DNA of 64,000 bases. It comes from Clostridium grantii DSM 8605 (lineage in GTDB: Bacteria > Bacillota > Clostridia > Clostridiales > Clostridiaceae). Where the stretch lies: NCBI RefSeq assembly GCF_900129965.1, contig NZ_FQXM01000003.1, forward strand, positions 1-64,000, written 5' to 3'. The notes under the pieces were generated by a model. The model ran no database searches, was not told where the DNA came from, and worked only from the letters and a program-made list of their open reading frames with translations. A program made the position numbers and the translations under genes. Below, one piece after another: positions 63,413 through 64,000 of the stretch. The number at the start of each line of letters is the position of its first letter. Positions within the stretch are counted from its first letter, which is position 1.

Positions 63413-64000
63413 ATGAAAGCAGCAATATACTCAAGAAAAAGTAAATTTACTGGTAAAGGAGAATCAATAGAAAATCAAATCGATTTATGTAAAGAATACT
63501 GTATCAAAAATAATATAGATGTATATGAAGTCTATGAAGATGAAGGGTTCTCTGGGGGTAATACCCAAAGACCACGTTTTAAAAAAATGCTTAAAGATGC
63601 TAAGGATAATAAATTCAATTTCCTTGTATGTTATAGACTGGACCGTATTAGTAGAAATGTAGCTGATTTTTCAACCACACTTGAATCATTACAAGGATAT
63701 GATATTGATTTTGTATCTATAAGAGAACAGTTTGATACTAGCACTCCAATGGGTAGAGCCATGGTATATATATCTTCGGTCTTTGCTCAACTAGAAAGAG
63801 AAACTATAGCTGAAAGAGTAAGAGATAATATGCACCAATTAGCACGTACTGGAAGATGGCTCGGAGGCAGAACCCCTCTCGGTTTTATATCAGAACAAAT
63901 TAAATATCTGGATGCAAATTTATTAGAAAGAAAACTGTATAAATTAGTTCCTGTACCAGAAGAGTTAAAGCTTGTTGAAACAATTTATAATAAATATCTT
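63413..64000 (+). CDS. Large serine recombinase (integrase), cut by the window end
   Basis: First 196 residues. Resolvase-type catalytic domain with AAIYSRKSKF (active Ser7), YEDEGFSGGNTQRPRF, YRLDRISRN and PMGRAMVYISSVFAQLERET, then the start of the recombinase domain (GRWLGGRTPLGFISE). Start behind GAGGTGAAAG. It integrates the element; attP/attL should lie just beyond its end outside the window. Confidence 0.95.
   Translation, partial: MKAAIYSRKSKFTGKGESIENQIDLCKEYCIKNNIDVYEVYEDEGFSGGNTQRPRFKKMLKDAKDNKFNFLVCYRLDRISRNVADFSTTLESLQGYDIDFVSIREQFDTSTPMGRAMVYISSVFAQLERETIAERVRDNMHQLARTGRWLGGRTPLGFISEQIKYLDANLLERKLYKLVPVPEELKLVETIYNKYL

Noticed and set aside
1..64000. tRNA or rRNA genes
   Set aside because: No cloverleaf-type TTCGANNC context with matching arms or rRNA-like conserved stretch was seen; a tRNA scan was not possible.

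Overview
The window is very AT-rich DNA from a spore-forming Firmicute, most likely a cluster I Clostridium. The evidence is the base composition, strong AGGAGG-type ribosome binding sites, two AbrB/SpoVT-type regulators, a Spo0E-like phosphatase, and phage and defence genes of clostridial type. No rRNA, tRNA, CRISPR array or core housekeeping block is visible. The whole window reads as accessory DNA: a defence island, decayed mobile elements, a small biosynthetic cluster and the early region of a prophage or phage-derived element.

Layout. 1-1.7 kb (minus orientation) and 28.1-30.9 kb (plus orientation, two tandem sets) hold a family of long non-coding modules, here called X, Y1 and Y2. Their stems change sequence between copies while staying paired, which points to conserved structured RNA or structured DNA. 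The right-hand array lies between a decayed DUF4046-like repeat protein and a coiled-coil/HTH protein; decayed copies of both proteins occur at 5.2-6.5 kb. 1.8-4.3 kb has an AbrB-like regulator and a Kiwa-like defence pair. 7.5-9.4 kb is a dead IS66-type element. 9.7-18.5 kb is an unrecognised biosynthetic cluster: HprK-like P-loop protein, GNAT-radical SAM fusion, DegT aminotransferase, a triple fusion with shikimate dehydrogenase and RmlD-like reductase, and a nucleotidyltransferase. It is interrupted by an IS110 element. 19.1-26.1 kb is a TerY-P-like signalling operon (HTH-PIN, PIN-kinase-zinc ribbon, two vWA proteins, PP2C phosphatase, two unknown proteins) behind one clear promoter.

31-36 kb has Spo0E-like and XRE regulators, tandem repeats, a broken AlbA_2 gene carrying a 100-bp MITE, a broken RAYT transposase with REP-like repeats, and a NUDIX hydrolase. 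36.5-38.9 kb is a tightly overlapped operon of a GHKL ATPase, a RES-domain protein and a STAS-like protein, a good candidate for an undescribed toxin or defence switch. 39-50 kb continues with an EVE-like/HNH nuclease, a DUF4238 protein, a two-gene CBASS (CD-NTase plus S-4TM) and a complete type I restriction-modification system. 50-54.6 kb has an MNT/HEPN pair, an endolysin with a sigma factor/YvrJ/DUF1659/DUF2922 cassette, and a tandem-AbrB protein.

54.8-64 kb is a phage early region: DnaC-like loader, replisome organiser, RecT, YqaJ nuclease, SbcC-like ATPase, antirepressor, a divergent Cro/CI-type switch whose operator fills a promoter spacer, an ImmA protease, and a large serine recombinase cut by the window end. 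No capsid, portal, terminase or tail genes are visible, so this may be a prophage remnant or phage-derived island carrying the defence genes as cargo.
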